In this document: piece by piece, positions 44,953-53,489 of the stretch
How positions within the stretch are numbered: the first letter of the stretch is position 1
How the letters are laid out: the number at the start of each line of letters is the position of its first letter
Assembly (NCBI GenBank): GCA_000424365.1
Contig: AUJT01000022.1
Span: 1-64,000, forward strand
Reading direction: 5' to 3'
DNA length: 64,000 nucleotides
From: Lachnospiraceae bacterium NK4A144
GTDB taxonomy: Bacteria; Bacillota; Clostridia; Lachnospirales; Lachnospiraceae
Program-made: the position numbers and the translations under genes
Notes under the pieces: model-generated
Databases searched by the model: none
The model's input: the letters and a program-made list of their open reading frames with translations, nothing else
What the model was told of the DNA's origin: nothing

Positions 44953-44988
44953 AAAAAGCTGTGGCAGCCTTAACTGTCTATTCAGCTG
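44953..44988 (-). terminator. Weak hairpin with T-run after hisS
   Basis: AGCTG and CAGCT enclose 21 bases, followed on the minus strand by TTTTT, immediately after the hisS stop. The stem is only five pairs, so termination before aspS is probably partial. Confidence 0.35.
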
Positions 44989-44989
44989 A

Positions 44990-46234
44990 TTAAGCGTAGA
45001 AATCTCTGATATCCGTATAGCCGGACTTCTCGAGATTGTCTTTCTGGAACTTCTTATTTTTCATCATCTGAGAAACAAGAACTGTTTTTCCTTCTGCACG
45101 AAGATCGGACGCTTCCTTCATGATCGCAGGAACACGGTCTGACGGCATCTTCTTGTCAATAAGGAATGCTACACGCTCTCCTGCTCTCGGAACACAGAAA
45201 TCATGGTCCAGAAGGATCGTTATGATTCTCTCAAATCCAATAGAGAATCCACATGCAGGAACGTTATTTCCGGTAAACTTTCCAACCATTCCGTCGTAAC
45301 GTCCGCCACCGGCGATAGATGAGCCAAACTCTGCGATCTCGATTTCAAAGATCGTTCCTGTATAGTAGGACATTCCGCGTACAAGTGTCGGATCAAATCT
45401 AACATCGAACTCTCCTGCCTTTGAAGCATTTACAGTGTCGATGATCGCCATAAGAGACTCTGCAGTTCCCTCTGGAAGAGCATCACCGAGAGTAGACTTA
45501 AGCTCTGCGATAGCATTACTGTCATTTCCAACTCTGAAAAGTGCGAGATAACGGTCAACATTTTTCTCCGCATATCCCTCTTTCAGAAGTTCTTCGCGCA
45601 CACCATCCTCTCCGATTTTGTCCATCTTGTCAAGGATAATGAATACTTTATCAAGATCCTCCTCCGGGAATCCGCAATGAAGTGCCATTGCACGGAGGAA
45701 TCTTCTATCTGAGATCCTTACTGTAAAGCCCTTGAAATCAAGCTTTGAAAGCAGTGTTGTTGTTGCGAGAACAAGCTCGATCTCGGCAAGATTTGTTGCA
45801 TCTCCGAGGATATCGATATCACACTGCATGAACTGTCTGAAACGCCCCTTCTGCGGACGATCGGCTCTGAACACATTTCCCATCTGAAGTGCCTTAAACG
45901 GAGAAGGAAGTTCATTCATGTGATTTGCGTAGTATCTTGAAAGGGGAAGTGTCAGATCGTATCTGAGTCCTGAATCTGCAAGATCTGAAGCATCTTTTGC
46001 TTCCTCAAGCTTCAGCTTCTCACCTCTCTTAAGAATCCTGAAGATCAATTTCTCATTCTCGCCGCCCTGATTGGAGCAAAGGTTCTCAATATGCTCTACA
46101 CACGGAGTTTCAATCTGTGTAAATCCAAATCTTCCATATGTCTCACGAACCTGTTCCATAACATAGTTCCTGATCTCCATCTCACGTGGAAGAATATCCT
46201 TCATTCCCGTAACCGGTTTCTTCAGTAGTGCCAT
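44990..46234 (-). CDS. hisS: Histidine-tRNA ligase
   Basis: A 414-residue class II synthetase. Motif 1 is FTQIETPCVEH; motif 2 is FRADRPQKGRFRQFMQCDID. The histidine-specific LVRGMSYYTGTIFEI and motif 3 (CGFSIGFERI) are present. The C-terminal anticodon domain is short and ends DIRDFYA. AAGGAG precedes the ATG. The leader before it carries a copy of the 42-base repeat but no T-box motif that I can see. Confidence 0.95.
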   Translation of the reverse strand: MALLKKPVTGMKDILPREMEIRNYVMEQVRETYGRFGFTQIETPCVEHIENLCSNQGGENEKLIFRILKRGEKLKLEEAKDASDLADSGLRYDLTLPLSRYYANHMNELPSPFKALQMGNVFRADRPQKGRFRQFMQCDIDILGDATNLAEIELVLATTTLLSKLDFKGFTVRISDRRFLRAMALHCGFPEEDLDKVFIILDKMDKIGEDGVREELLKEGYAEKNVDRYLALFRVGNDSNAIAELKSTLGDALPEGTAESLMAIIDTVNASKAGEFDVRFDPTLVRGMSYYTGTIFEIEIAEFGSSIAGGGRYDGMVGKFTGNNVPACGFSIGFERIITILLDHDFCVPRAGERVAFLIDKKMPSDRVPAIMKEASDLRAEGKTVLVSQMMKNKKFQKDNLEKSGYTDIRDFYA

Positions 46235-46304
46235 TTCTGTTCTCCTTAAACTTCTTTTATATCTGTATCTAACCTAAGTTTTTTAATCTATATATGTGCG
46301 ATAT

Positions 46305-46348
46305 TGTGCAAGCACAATCGGATTTTGACCTTTTGACCCTGACATCAT
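46305..46348 (-). repeat. Dispersed intergenic repeat, copy 1
   Basis: A 44-base match to the element also found at 59218-59261, with its invariant 42-base core shared with 63770-63811. It begins with TGTGCAAGCACA and contains TTTTGACC twice in tandem. On the minus strand it starts ten bases after the stop of the metallo-hydrolase gene and ends 70 bases before hisS. It can form a UGUG-CUUG-CACA hairpin in minus-strand RNA. Confidence 0.92.
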
Positions 46349-46358
46349 ACTATCTGAC

Positions 46359-47033
46359 TTACATACTAAACCACATATTCCACTTTTTCTCATTTCCGAC
46401 TGTGGTCTCTCCGCCATGTCCCGGAAGAATATACGTGTCATCCGGAAGTACAACTATTTTCTTCCTGATAGATTCCGTGAGTCTTGCAGATGATCCTGTC
46501 GGAAAATCAGTTCTGCCAACAGAACCTTCAAATACAGTATCTCCCGAGAAAAGCAGTTTTTCATCTTCTATATAATAGCAGCAGCTTCCCTCCGTATGTC
46601 CGGGAGTGTGGATACATTCTATCTGAAATCCTGCAAGTTCGATCTTCTCATGATCCGCCAGCCATATATCGGGTTTTACAGTCACCGGACCGTCTCCATA
46701 ACCCATTCCTGTGCCGGAGCAATTAAGCACCGAGTCCGAAAGCAACGCTCTTTCTTCACTACCTGCATATACGGAAACCGCATGAGCCGCGCCCTTCGGT
46801 ATTCCATAAGCATCATCCGACGCTCTTAAAAGTTCTGCAACACCGGTGATATGATCAAAATGTCCATGTGTCAGCATTACAGCGACAAGATGAAGGTCGT
46901 GTTCGACGACATTCTGAAATATCTTGTCACCCCTGTCACCGGGATCGAACACGACCGCTGTATGCTCCTCTTCGTTTTCCAAAATATAGCAATTTGTCTG
47001 GACCGGTCCTACTATCAGTCTTTGAAGACGCAT
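46359..47033 (-). CDS. MBL-fold metallo-hydrolase (YcbL/glyoxalase II-like)
   Basis: A 224-residue metallo-beta-lactamase-fold hydrolase. Metal ligands are in LTHGHFDH, HTPGHTEGSC and FSGDTVFEG, ending with a PGHGGETT motif. It resembles the short YcbL-like class, for which thioester hydrolysis is common; the substrate is not predictable. It sits 18 bases after rel. Confidence 0.92.
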   Translation of the reverse strand: MRLQRLIVGPVQTNCYILENEEEHTAVVFDPGDRGDKIFQNVVEHDLHLVAVMLTHGHFDHITGVAELLRASDDAYGIPKGAAHAVSVYAGSEERALLSDSVLNCSGTGMGYGDGPVTVKPDIWLADHEKIELAGFQIECIHTPGHTEGSCCYYIEDEKLLFSGDTVFEGSVGRTDFPTGSSARLTESIRKKIVVLPDDTYILPGHGGETTVGNEKKWNMWFSM

Positions 47034-47051
47034 AAGCTATCCTTTCCTAAC

Positions 47052-49322
47052 TCAGCCTGTGGTACGTTCAATATCCATAACGCCCTGGATCGCACGCAGC
47101 TTTGCTATGATTCCATTCAGTTCATCTGTATTATGAACATTGAATGAAACCGAAATAGTAGCGATATGCTGCTTATTTACACGCGAATTAACACCGACGA
47201 TGCCGATATTTCCCTCTGTAAAGAGCCTTGAAATATCAACCAAAAGCCCATTTCTGTTCGCAGCATAAATATAAATCTCTGCGAGATATTCTTCACCGGC
47301 TTTTTCACTCTTCTGCCACTCGGCTTCGATAAGACGACGCCTGTCCTCTTCGGACATGTTCATAATATTCACACAGTCTGTACGGTGAATGGAAACTCCT
47401 CTGCCTCGTGTAACGTATCCCACGATCTCATCTCCGGGAAGCGGGCCGCAGCATTTACTGAAATGCACGGATACATCAGTTATGCCCTTTACGATGATAC
47501 CTCCGCGGTTTCTTACGTTACTGGTCTTTTTAACAGATTCGTCCATTTCCGCAAGAGCTTCTGCATCCGTAAGCTTTCTACGGTGATCAGTCTCATATGC
47601 TTCACGCATACGATTAACGACCTGACCCTCTTTCAGCCCGCCATGACCGATAGCAGCATATACAGAATCAAAATCGCGGAAACCATATTTACGCATGACA
47701 ACTTCTTCGTATTCCGGCTTCATCAGATTTTCCTGATGGATACCGTGGCTCTTACAGTAAAAAGCAAAAGCCTCTTTTCCGCGAAGAATATTGTCTTCTT
47801 TTAGTTCATTCTTAAACCACTGATTGATCTTTGAACGTGCCTGAGTTGAACGAACGATCTTAAGCCAGTCACGGCTCGGACCTCTGGAGTTCTGACTCGT
47901 AATGATCTCGACTCTGTCTCCATTCTGGATAGCATAGTCAATATTAACGAGTTTTCCGTTAACTCTTGCTCCGACCATCTTATTTCCTACAGCTGAATGA
48001 ATGCTGTAAGCAAAGTCGATCGGTGTTGAACCTGCCGGCAGATTCTTAACATCGCCTGTTGGCGTAAATGCGTAAACATAATCAGAAAACAGGTTCAGAT
48101 CGCTCTTTAAGAGATCCATAAATTCCTTGTTATCTGAAAGATTTTTCTGCCATTCAAGGATCTGTCTGAGCCAGGAAAGCTTCTCTTCCTCATGTTCATC
48201 CGGATGTCTGCCGTCACTGGTCTCTTTGTACTTCCAGTGAGCTGCGATACCGAACTCAGCTGTCCTGTGCATGTCAAAGGTTCTTATCTGTATCTCAAAC
48301 GGTGTACCGTTTCTGCCAATAAGAGTCGTGTGGAGCGACTGATACATGTTTGCCTTTGGCATGGCAATATAATCCTTAAATCGTCCCGGTATCGGTTTAT
48401 ACATTTCGTGGATAACACCAAGAGCTGCATAACAGTCCTTTACCGAATTAACGATTATCCGTACCGCGAAAAGGTCATAGATCTGATCCAGCGTCTTATG
48501 CTGGTTGACCATCTTCTTATATATAGAAAAGAAATGCTTAACTCGACCGTTTACTTCTGCTTCAATCCCGGTCTCTTTAAGATTTCTACTGACTTCGTCA
48601 ACGATCTGAGCAACAAATGCTTCTCTCTCGCTCTTTCTCTGTGCGATCTGATTCTTAAGATCATGATAAAAATCAGGCTTCAGGTACTTAAGAGAAAGGT
48701 CATCAAGCTCGATCTTTATCTTGCTGATACCAAGTCTCTGTGCAATGGGAGAATATATATCAAGTGTCTCTCTCGCGATCTCCTTTTGCTTCTCTTCCGG
48801 CTGATATTGCAGAGTCCTCATATTATGCAGTCTATCTGCAAGCTTAATGATGATAACTCGTATATCCTTTGCCATGGCAAGGAACATCTTTCTTAAGTTA
48901 TCTGCCTGAAACTCTGCTTTATTTCCCTGATATTTAAGTTTGCTGAGCTTTGTAACACCATCCACGAGATGAGCAACATCTTCTCCAAACTCTCGTCTAA
49001 GGTCATCGACTGTCATCACAGTATCTTCAACTACATCATGAAGTAAACCTGCAACGATAGTTTCCTTATCAAGCTCCAGATCAGCCAATACAATAGCCGT
49101 ACAGAGCGGATGTATGATATACGGTTCTCCGCTCTTTCTAACCTGATCCTTATGGGCTTTCTCTGCTGTATGATAGCCCTTCTCGATCAACGATATATCA
49201 TCGGAAGGGTGATATTTGCGGACTCTTTCAATCAGATCTTTATAAAGCATTTCAGGCGTTGTGTAGTCCTGCACAGAATATAGTCTGCTGTTATCAAAAA
49301 CATTTTCGTCATGATCTGCCAT
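47052..49322 (-). CDS. relA: Bifunctional (p)ppGpp synthetase/hydrolase
   Basis: A 756-residue Rel enzyme controlling the stringent response. The N-terminal HD hydrolase domain looks intact (YIIHPLCTAIVLADL, GLLHDVVEDT). The synthetase domain (VKHFFSIYKKMVNQHKTLDQ, IYDLFAVRIIV), TGS domain (AFTPTGDVKNLPAGSTPIDF), zinc-finger-like CCGPLPGDEI region and C-terminal ACT domain follow. The start is ATG 49322 with GAGGTG upstream. Confidence 0.96.
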   Translation of the reverse strand: MADHDENVFDNSRLYSVQDYTTPEMLYKDLIERVRKYHPSDDISLIEKGYHTAEKAHKDQVRKSGEPYIIHPLCTAIVLADLELDKETIVAGLLHDVVEDTVMTVDDLRREFGEDVAHLVDGVTKLSKLKYQGNKAEFQADNLRKMFLAMAKDIRVIIIKLADRLHNMRTLQYQPEEKQKEIARETLDIYSPIAQRLGISKIKIELDDLSLKYLKPDFYHDLKNQIAQRKSEREAFVAQIVDEVSRNLKETGIEAEVNGRVKHFFSIYKKMVNQHKTLDQIYDLFAVRIIVNSVKDCYAALGVIHEMYKPIPGRFKDYIAMPKANMYQSLHTTLIGRNGTPFEIQIRTFDMHRTAEFGIAAHWKYKETSDGRHPDEHEEEKLSWLRQILEWQKNLSDNKEFMDLLKSDLNLFSDYVYAFTPTGDVKNLPAGSTPIDFAYSIHSAVGNKMVGARVNGKLVNIDYAIQNGDRVEIITSQNSRGPSRDWLKIVRSTQARSKINQWFKNELKEDNILRGKEAFAFYCKSHGIHQENLMKPEYEEVVMRKYGFRDFDSVYAAIGHGGLKEGQVVNRMREAYETDHRRKLTDAEALAEMDESVKKTSNVRNRGGIIVKGITDVSVHFSKCCGPLPGDEIVGYVTRGRGVSIHRTDCVNIMNMSEEDRRRLIEAEWQKSEKAGEEYLAEIYIYAANRNGLLVDISRLFTEGNIGIVGVNSRVNKQHIATISVSFNVHNTDELNGIIAKLRAIQGVMDIERTTG

Positions 49323-49358
49323 AAGAATCACCTCACTCTCCGTTTAAATATCGTTGAA

Positions 49359-49387
49359 ACCCCTGTGGAAATCCAATCCGCAGGGGT
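49359..49387 (-). other. Hairpin between thymidylate synthase and rel
   Basis: ACCCCTG pairs with CAGGGGT, with an inner GGA/TCC pair. On the minus strand only TTTC follows, so it is a poor terminator. It may be a structured rel leader or a partial terminator of the thymidylate synthase message. Confidence 0.35.
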
Positions 49388-49454
49388 ATCCATTTTTTGC
49401 TATAAAAGATTATAGCCACATAGCTAAAAAAATGCAATAAATAAGCCAGTCTCG

Positions 49455-50360
49455 TTAGATCGCTACCGGAATTTTTTCGTTAAAATCACTGTACTGATAA
49501 TTTTCCAAATGGAAAGAGTCCTTTGTAAACGCATAGAAATCATGAATAGTCTTATCTATAGTAAACTCAGGTGCAGGATACTGATCTGCCTCAATGAGCT
49601 TCTTTGCGATCTCAATATGTCTGTCATAAATATGGCAGTTTCCGATCATATGGATGAGTTCTCCGGGCTCATAGCCATATGCTGACGCAAAACTATATAC
49701 AAGCATGGCTGCCTGCACCGTATTCCAGTTATTGGCAGTGATCATATCCTGAGAACGCTGATTCAGAATTGCACTAAGCTTATTTCCCATTACGCAGAAA
49801 GTCATAGAATATGCGCAGGGAGAAAGTGCCATCTCAGAAAGATCATGATGATTGTACATATTTGTCATGATACGTCTGGAGGCAGGATCATTTACCAGCT
49901 GATAGATCACGCGGTCAACCTGGTCCATAAGACAGGTCCCCTCTTCCCAACGGATCGTTCTCTGATCTAATGTGTCTCCGAACGCCTTCTTCAAACCTTC
50001 CTCAGTAACATCTTTATACTTAGAAAGACATCCCATCTGATAGCCATATGCCTTACCGATAGTACCGTTTTCATCTGCCCATGCATCCCATACGTGAGAA
50101 CTCAGATCATGTACATCATTGCTCTTTTTCTGCCAGATCCATGAAACCTCATCCCACGCAGACTTCCAATAAGATCTCCTTACTGTCATTATCGGAAATT
50201 CTTTCTGAAGATCATATCTGTCACATACACCAAAAAGTGCGATCGTATGCGCCGGTGTTCCGTCCTCCCATTTAGGACGCACTTCAAGTCCCTCATCTGA
50301 AACACCATGTTCCAGAATATCCTTTACATTTTTTATAAAAAGCTTGTCAGCGTAGCTCAT
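49455..50360 (-). CDS. thyA: Thymidylate synthase (divergent ThyA family)
   Basis: A 301-residue folate-dependent enzyme making dTMP from dUMP. Recognisable elements are the phosphate-binding Arg pair (ASRRIMTNMYN), the nucleophile Cys in LSPCAYSMTF, QRSQD and the His/Tyr pair of NCHIYDRH. It departs from canonical ThyA in two places: the residue after the catalytic Cys is Ala rather than His, and the usual LGLPFN segment reads TANNWN, keeping only the Asn. ATG 50360 is chosen, with GAGG six bases upstream; ATG 50363 is adjacent. Confidence 0.87.
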   Translation of the reverse strand: MSYADKLFIKNVKDILEHGVSDEGLEVRPKWEDGTPAHTIALFGVCDRYDLQKEFPIMTVRRSYWKSAWDEVSWIWQKKSNDVHDLSSHVWDAWADENGTIGKAYGYQMGCLSKYKDVTEEGLKKAFGDTLDQRTIRWEEGTCLMDQVDRVIYQLVNDPASRRIMTNMYNHHDLSEMALSPCAYSMTFCVMGNKLSAILNQRSQDMITANNWNTVQAAMLVYSFASAYGYEPGELIHMIGNCHIYDRHIEIAKKLIEADQYPAPEFTIDKTIHDFYAFTKDSFHLENYQYSDFNEKIPVAI

Positions 50361-50430
50361 CATGTACCTCTTTCTTTTTAAAACACAGAAGGTATCTGTT
50401 CAGGTTCTTCACAGTTACCATAATCGGTTC

Positions 50431-50439
50431 ATTATAGCA
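50431..50439 (-). promoter_or_regulatory. Extended -10 promoter of the thymidylate synthase gene
   Basis: TGCTATAAT on the minus strand is a consensus extended -10. A TTGGAG 18 bases upstream could be the -35 box but overlaps the preceding terminator stem. Confidence 0.5.
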
Positions 50440-50444
50440 CACTA

Positions 50445-50480
50445 AACAAAAGAACTCCAAGGGTTTCAAAACCCTCGGAG
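50445..50480 (-). terminator. Terminator after the LamG/Big_2 gene
   Basis: CTCCGAGGGTTT pairs with AAACCCTTGGAG (one G-U pair) on the minus strand, followed by TTCTTTTGTTT. It closes the GH43-LamG operon. Confidence 0.85.
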
Positions 50481-50497
50481 CCTTTGCTATTTTTTAC

Positions 50498-53416
50498 TTA
50501 TTTTACACGTATCTTAACTGCAACCTTTTTGTTTCCGTATTCTACGGTTATCTTCGCACTTCCCTTGCTTATCGCAGTTACATTTCCCTCCTGATCAACT
50601 GATGCGACTTTTTCTTTGGAAGATTTATATGACTTTGCCTTTGAATATGTCACACCCGATATCAGGCTGTTTACATTAACTTTTTCGCCTGCAGCAATAA
50701 CAGTCTTTTTCCCTACAGGTTTTTCTGCATAGATGGTTATTTCTTTATACTCACCATTTTTACCAATTACTTCAAGAGTCACCGTTCCGGATTTCTTAAC
50801 CTTAACTTTTCCGTTCTTAGCAACACTTATGATCTTCTTTTCAGCTTTATCCAGCTTGTAGTTCTTTACTGAATAACTCATACTTACTTTATAGGTTGTT
50901 CCTGACATAAGAACTACAGAAGTATCACTGTCTGTGATGGTATTATTTGCAGGGGCAGACGGAGTAGTTTCTGTCTCCTTTTTATCCTCCGGTGCTGCAG
51001 GATCAGATGATTCCTTATCAACAACCTTTACTCTTGTCTCATAATCAATAGTAAATCCATCATAATCTGCTGTAACTGACACAGTAACATCAGCTGTTCC
51101 TGCCTTAAGCGCGGACACAGAGATGACTCCATCCTGCTCAGACACACTTAAAACACCTTTATCATCAGCGCTGACTTCAACCTTAGCTGCATTCAAAACT
51201 TTAGACGGAATTTCTGCCAGGACTTCTGTTTTACCAACTGTGATCTCTTTTTCTGCCGGGAAAAGAGAGTCGTCGATCGCAGCGAACGGATCCTTATAAA
51301 ATGCGTCCTGCTCAGACTGCATCAAAGCATTAATCGTTTTAACTGCGTTTTTGATCTCAGTCTGTGTACTTGCTTTCTCCGCAGCACTTACCGCATTCTG
51401 AAGTGCCGTATTTGAATCATATCCATCGCTGTTTTTTGCTTCGGTTATAAGAGGATCAATCTCTGACCGGTCAAGTTTTAAAACAGTCAGTTCAAATTTT
51501 TGTTCAGCCTTAAGGTTACCGCTTGAGCAGTATGCAGTAATAGTAACCTTTTTATCCTCAGACTTGTCATTAATGACCTTTCCTGACTCCGTGATAACCG
51601 CCGGATCTGAAGACGTCCATGTTACCTCATTCTCATTAACTTCCTGTGCAAGAGTCAGATCATACTGAACCTTATCCGAAGATGCATTTCTGCTTAAAAT
51701 CTCGTCCAGAGTAAGACTTTCTTCAAAATCCTTCTGGAAAGAGTTTGAAAACCTCTTCTGAATACTTTCAGCACTTTCTGCCCCATCAACTATTTTGAAA
51801 GAACTAACTGTTCCACGGAACAATCCATCGGCTTTCCAGCAGGACTTTGCAAGATATCCAAGTATGTTGTTTTTGCATCCGTTAGCTACGACATCTTCCA
51901 TGATACTGTATCCGGAATCAATGGTAGTTCCTATCTGCGCTCCATTAAGATAAAGCGACACTTTACCATTATCAAATACCATTACTGCAGTATATTCTTT
52001 GTCTGCTACTGTTGAGATTCCCGTATCAAGCAAAAGCTCATTACTATCATCTTTTATTCCACCTCTTAATGTGCTTCCGCCAAACGCAGGTGAAAGGAAA
52101 AGATAATTTGTTCCTGTTGACTTTGGATTCGATCCGAAATTAAAGAGCCATGCATTGTTTCCGCAATCTTCACTTCTGGTAAAAGTCGTTTCTATTGTAA
52201 ACTCTTCTTCGTTTTGCAGATCTTCCATTATAGAAACAGGGAGATTCAGGTAACCGTTTCCATCAAATACGAGTGCACCGTCTTCTACAGACAGTTCGCC
52301 GCCGATTTCAGCATCATTACCGTTTCCGGATTTATCTGCGATGACATTTCCATTTATTTCTGAAAAGTCCAGTTCTAGAGCTGTTTCCTTATTTACAGTC
52401 TCAGACTCAGAAGCAGTTACTGTTACGCTGATCGTCTCACTCTTTTCTACATTTCCTTTTTTTACGATTACTTTGACAGTTGCATTTCCTTCTTTAATTC
52501 CGCTGATCTTGCCTGTCTTGTCCACAAGAACTGTCTCCGGATCTGATGATTCATATGAAACCTCATAATCTCCAACACCGGAAGGAACCTTAAGTGTAAT
52601 GGTCTTACTCTTGTTTTCTGCCAATGTTATCTCTTTTGCAGAAACTTCAAATCCTTTTTCACTTAAAACATCTTCTCCGCTTTTTCCGCTGTAGATAGCC
52701 TGGATCTGTTCTGCCGTAAGCACTTCATCATAAATCCGTACATCATCGATCAATCCTTTGAACTCATTATCCCAGTTGCTGACTCCGAGAAGGATTCCCT
52801 GCTTTTCTCCGTCAAGTGCTGATGCCTCTTTTCCGTGTCCTATCAGCTCGCCATTGCAGTACGCTGATGTTTCTCCGCCTTCTGTCCCTGTGATCACGAT
52901 ATGTCTCCATGTGTTCTTCGCAGCGGCAAGAGTTGCAAAAGTATGCCAATCTACAACACCATTCTTATCTGACGCAGAGTTTGACCAGAATTTATATCCA
53001 CTTCCTTCACCGGACATAGCTACCCATTCCTCCGGGGCATTATATCCTAAAAATACGACCGGAGAATTTGTTTCAGGCGCTTCCGTTGCCTTTTCCCAAA
53101 ACGAAATCGTATAGTTACTGCCAATGTTTTTATCAGGCAATTCTATTCCGTAGTCACCGAGGAGTACTGCTTTATCTCCTTCTTCACCTGTATGTCCTTC
53201 TCCATATACGACTTCTCCGCTATAGGATTTTAATCCTGTTATTATGGGTTTTGCTCCCTCCGGAAGCTCACCATCAAAGTCGTACTGTGACTCAGCATCC
53301 GGTATTGCCAGATCAGACGCAGCTCTTGCGTCAATATTCATGCCCGGAACTCCGCTTGCTGCCATGGCGAATGCGAGAGTTGCCCCGAGAAACTTCTTAT
53401 ATTGAAATTTGCACAT
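50498..53416 (-). CDS. Large secreted protein with LamG-like and Big_2-type domains
   Basis: A 972-residue exported protein with signal peptide (cleavage near DARA-ASD). Two concanavalin-like LamG domains are apparent (~35-240, ending LIDDVRIYDEVLTAEQIQAI, and ~345-560, ending FKIVDGAESAESIQKRF). A Big_2-type domain (KLSGIKEGNATVKV-like pattern) lies between them. Bacterial Ig-like, FIVAR-like helical (~650-705) and further Ig-like domains follow, and the C-terminus has a last Big_2 unit (GNVTAISKGSAKITVEYG). No catalytic domain, LPXTG or C-terminal membrane anchor is visible. It is 73 bases downstream of the GH43 gene and probably binds carbohydrate. ATG 53416 has AGGAGAG upstream. Confidence 0.85.
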   Translation of the reverse strand: MCKFQYKKFLGATLAFAMAASGVPGMNIDARAASDLAIPDAESQYDFDGELPEGAKPIITGLKSYSGEVVYGEGHTGEEGDKAVLLGDYGIELPDKNIGSNYTISFWEKATEAPETNSPVVFLGYNAPEEWVAMSGEGSGYKFWSNSASDKNGVVDWHTFATLAAAKNTWRHIVITGTEGGETSAYCNGELIGHGKEASALDGEKQGILLGVSNWDNEFKGLIDDVRIYDEVLTAEQIQAIYSGKSGEDVLSEKGFEVSAKEITLAENKSKTITLKVPSGVGDYEVSYESSDPETVLVDKTGKISGIKEGNATVKVIVKKGNVEKSETISVTVTASESETVNKETALELDFSEINGNVIADKSGNGNDAEIGGELSVEDGALVFDGNGYLNLPVSIMEDLQNEEEFTIETTFTRSEDCGNNAWLFNFGSNPKSTGTNYLFLSPAFGGSTLRGGIKDDSNELLLDTGISTVADKEYTAVMVFDNGKVSLYLNGAQIGTTIDSGYSIMEDVVANGCKNNILGYLAKSCWKADGLFRGTVSSFKIVDGAESAESIQKRFSNSFQKDFEESLTLDEILSRNASSDKVQYDLTLAQEVNENEVTWTSSDPAVITESGKVINDKSEDKKVTITAYCSSGNLKAEQKFELTVLKLDRSEIDPLITEAKNSDGYDSNTALQNAVSAAEKASTQTEIKNAVKTINALMQSEQDAFYKDPFAAIDDSLFPAEKEITVGKTEVLAEIPSKVLNAAKVEVSADDKGVLSVSEQDGVISVSALKAGTADVTVSVTADYDGFTIDYETRVKVVDKESSDPAAPEDKKETETTPSAPANNTITDSDTSVVLMSGTTYKVSMSYSVKNYKLDKAEKKIISVAKNGKVKVKKSGTVTLEVIGKNGEYKEITIYAEKPVGKKTVIAAGEKVNVNSLISGVTYSKAKSYKSSKEKVASVDQEGNVTAISKGSAKITVEYGNKKVAVKIRVK

Positions 53417-53489
53417 CAATTCTCTCCTCATATAAACACTAATGATGTAAGGCTCAAAAGTAAATTTTGCCCCTTACTGATGTCCGTTT

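Noticed and set aside
46235-46304. Possible T-box leader for hisS
   Set aside because: Only 124 bases separate hisS from the upstream gene, and no GGUGGNACCGCG-type motif or terminator is present.
50498-53416. LamG/Big_2 protein as a prophage tail or adhesin cargo
   Set aside because: No phage genes, integrase or att-like repeats are nearby. The protein shares strand and spacing with the GH43 gene.
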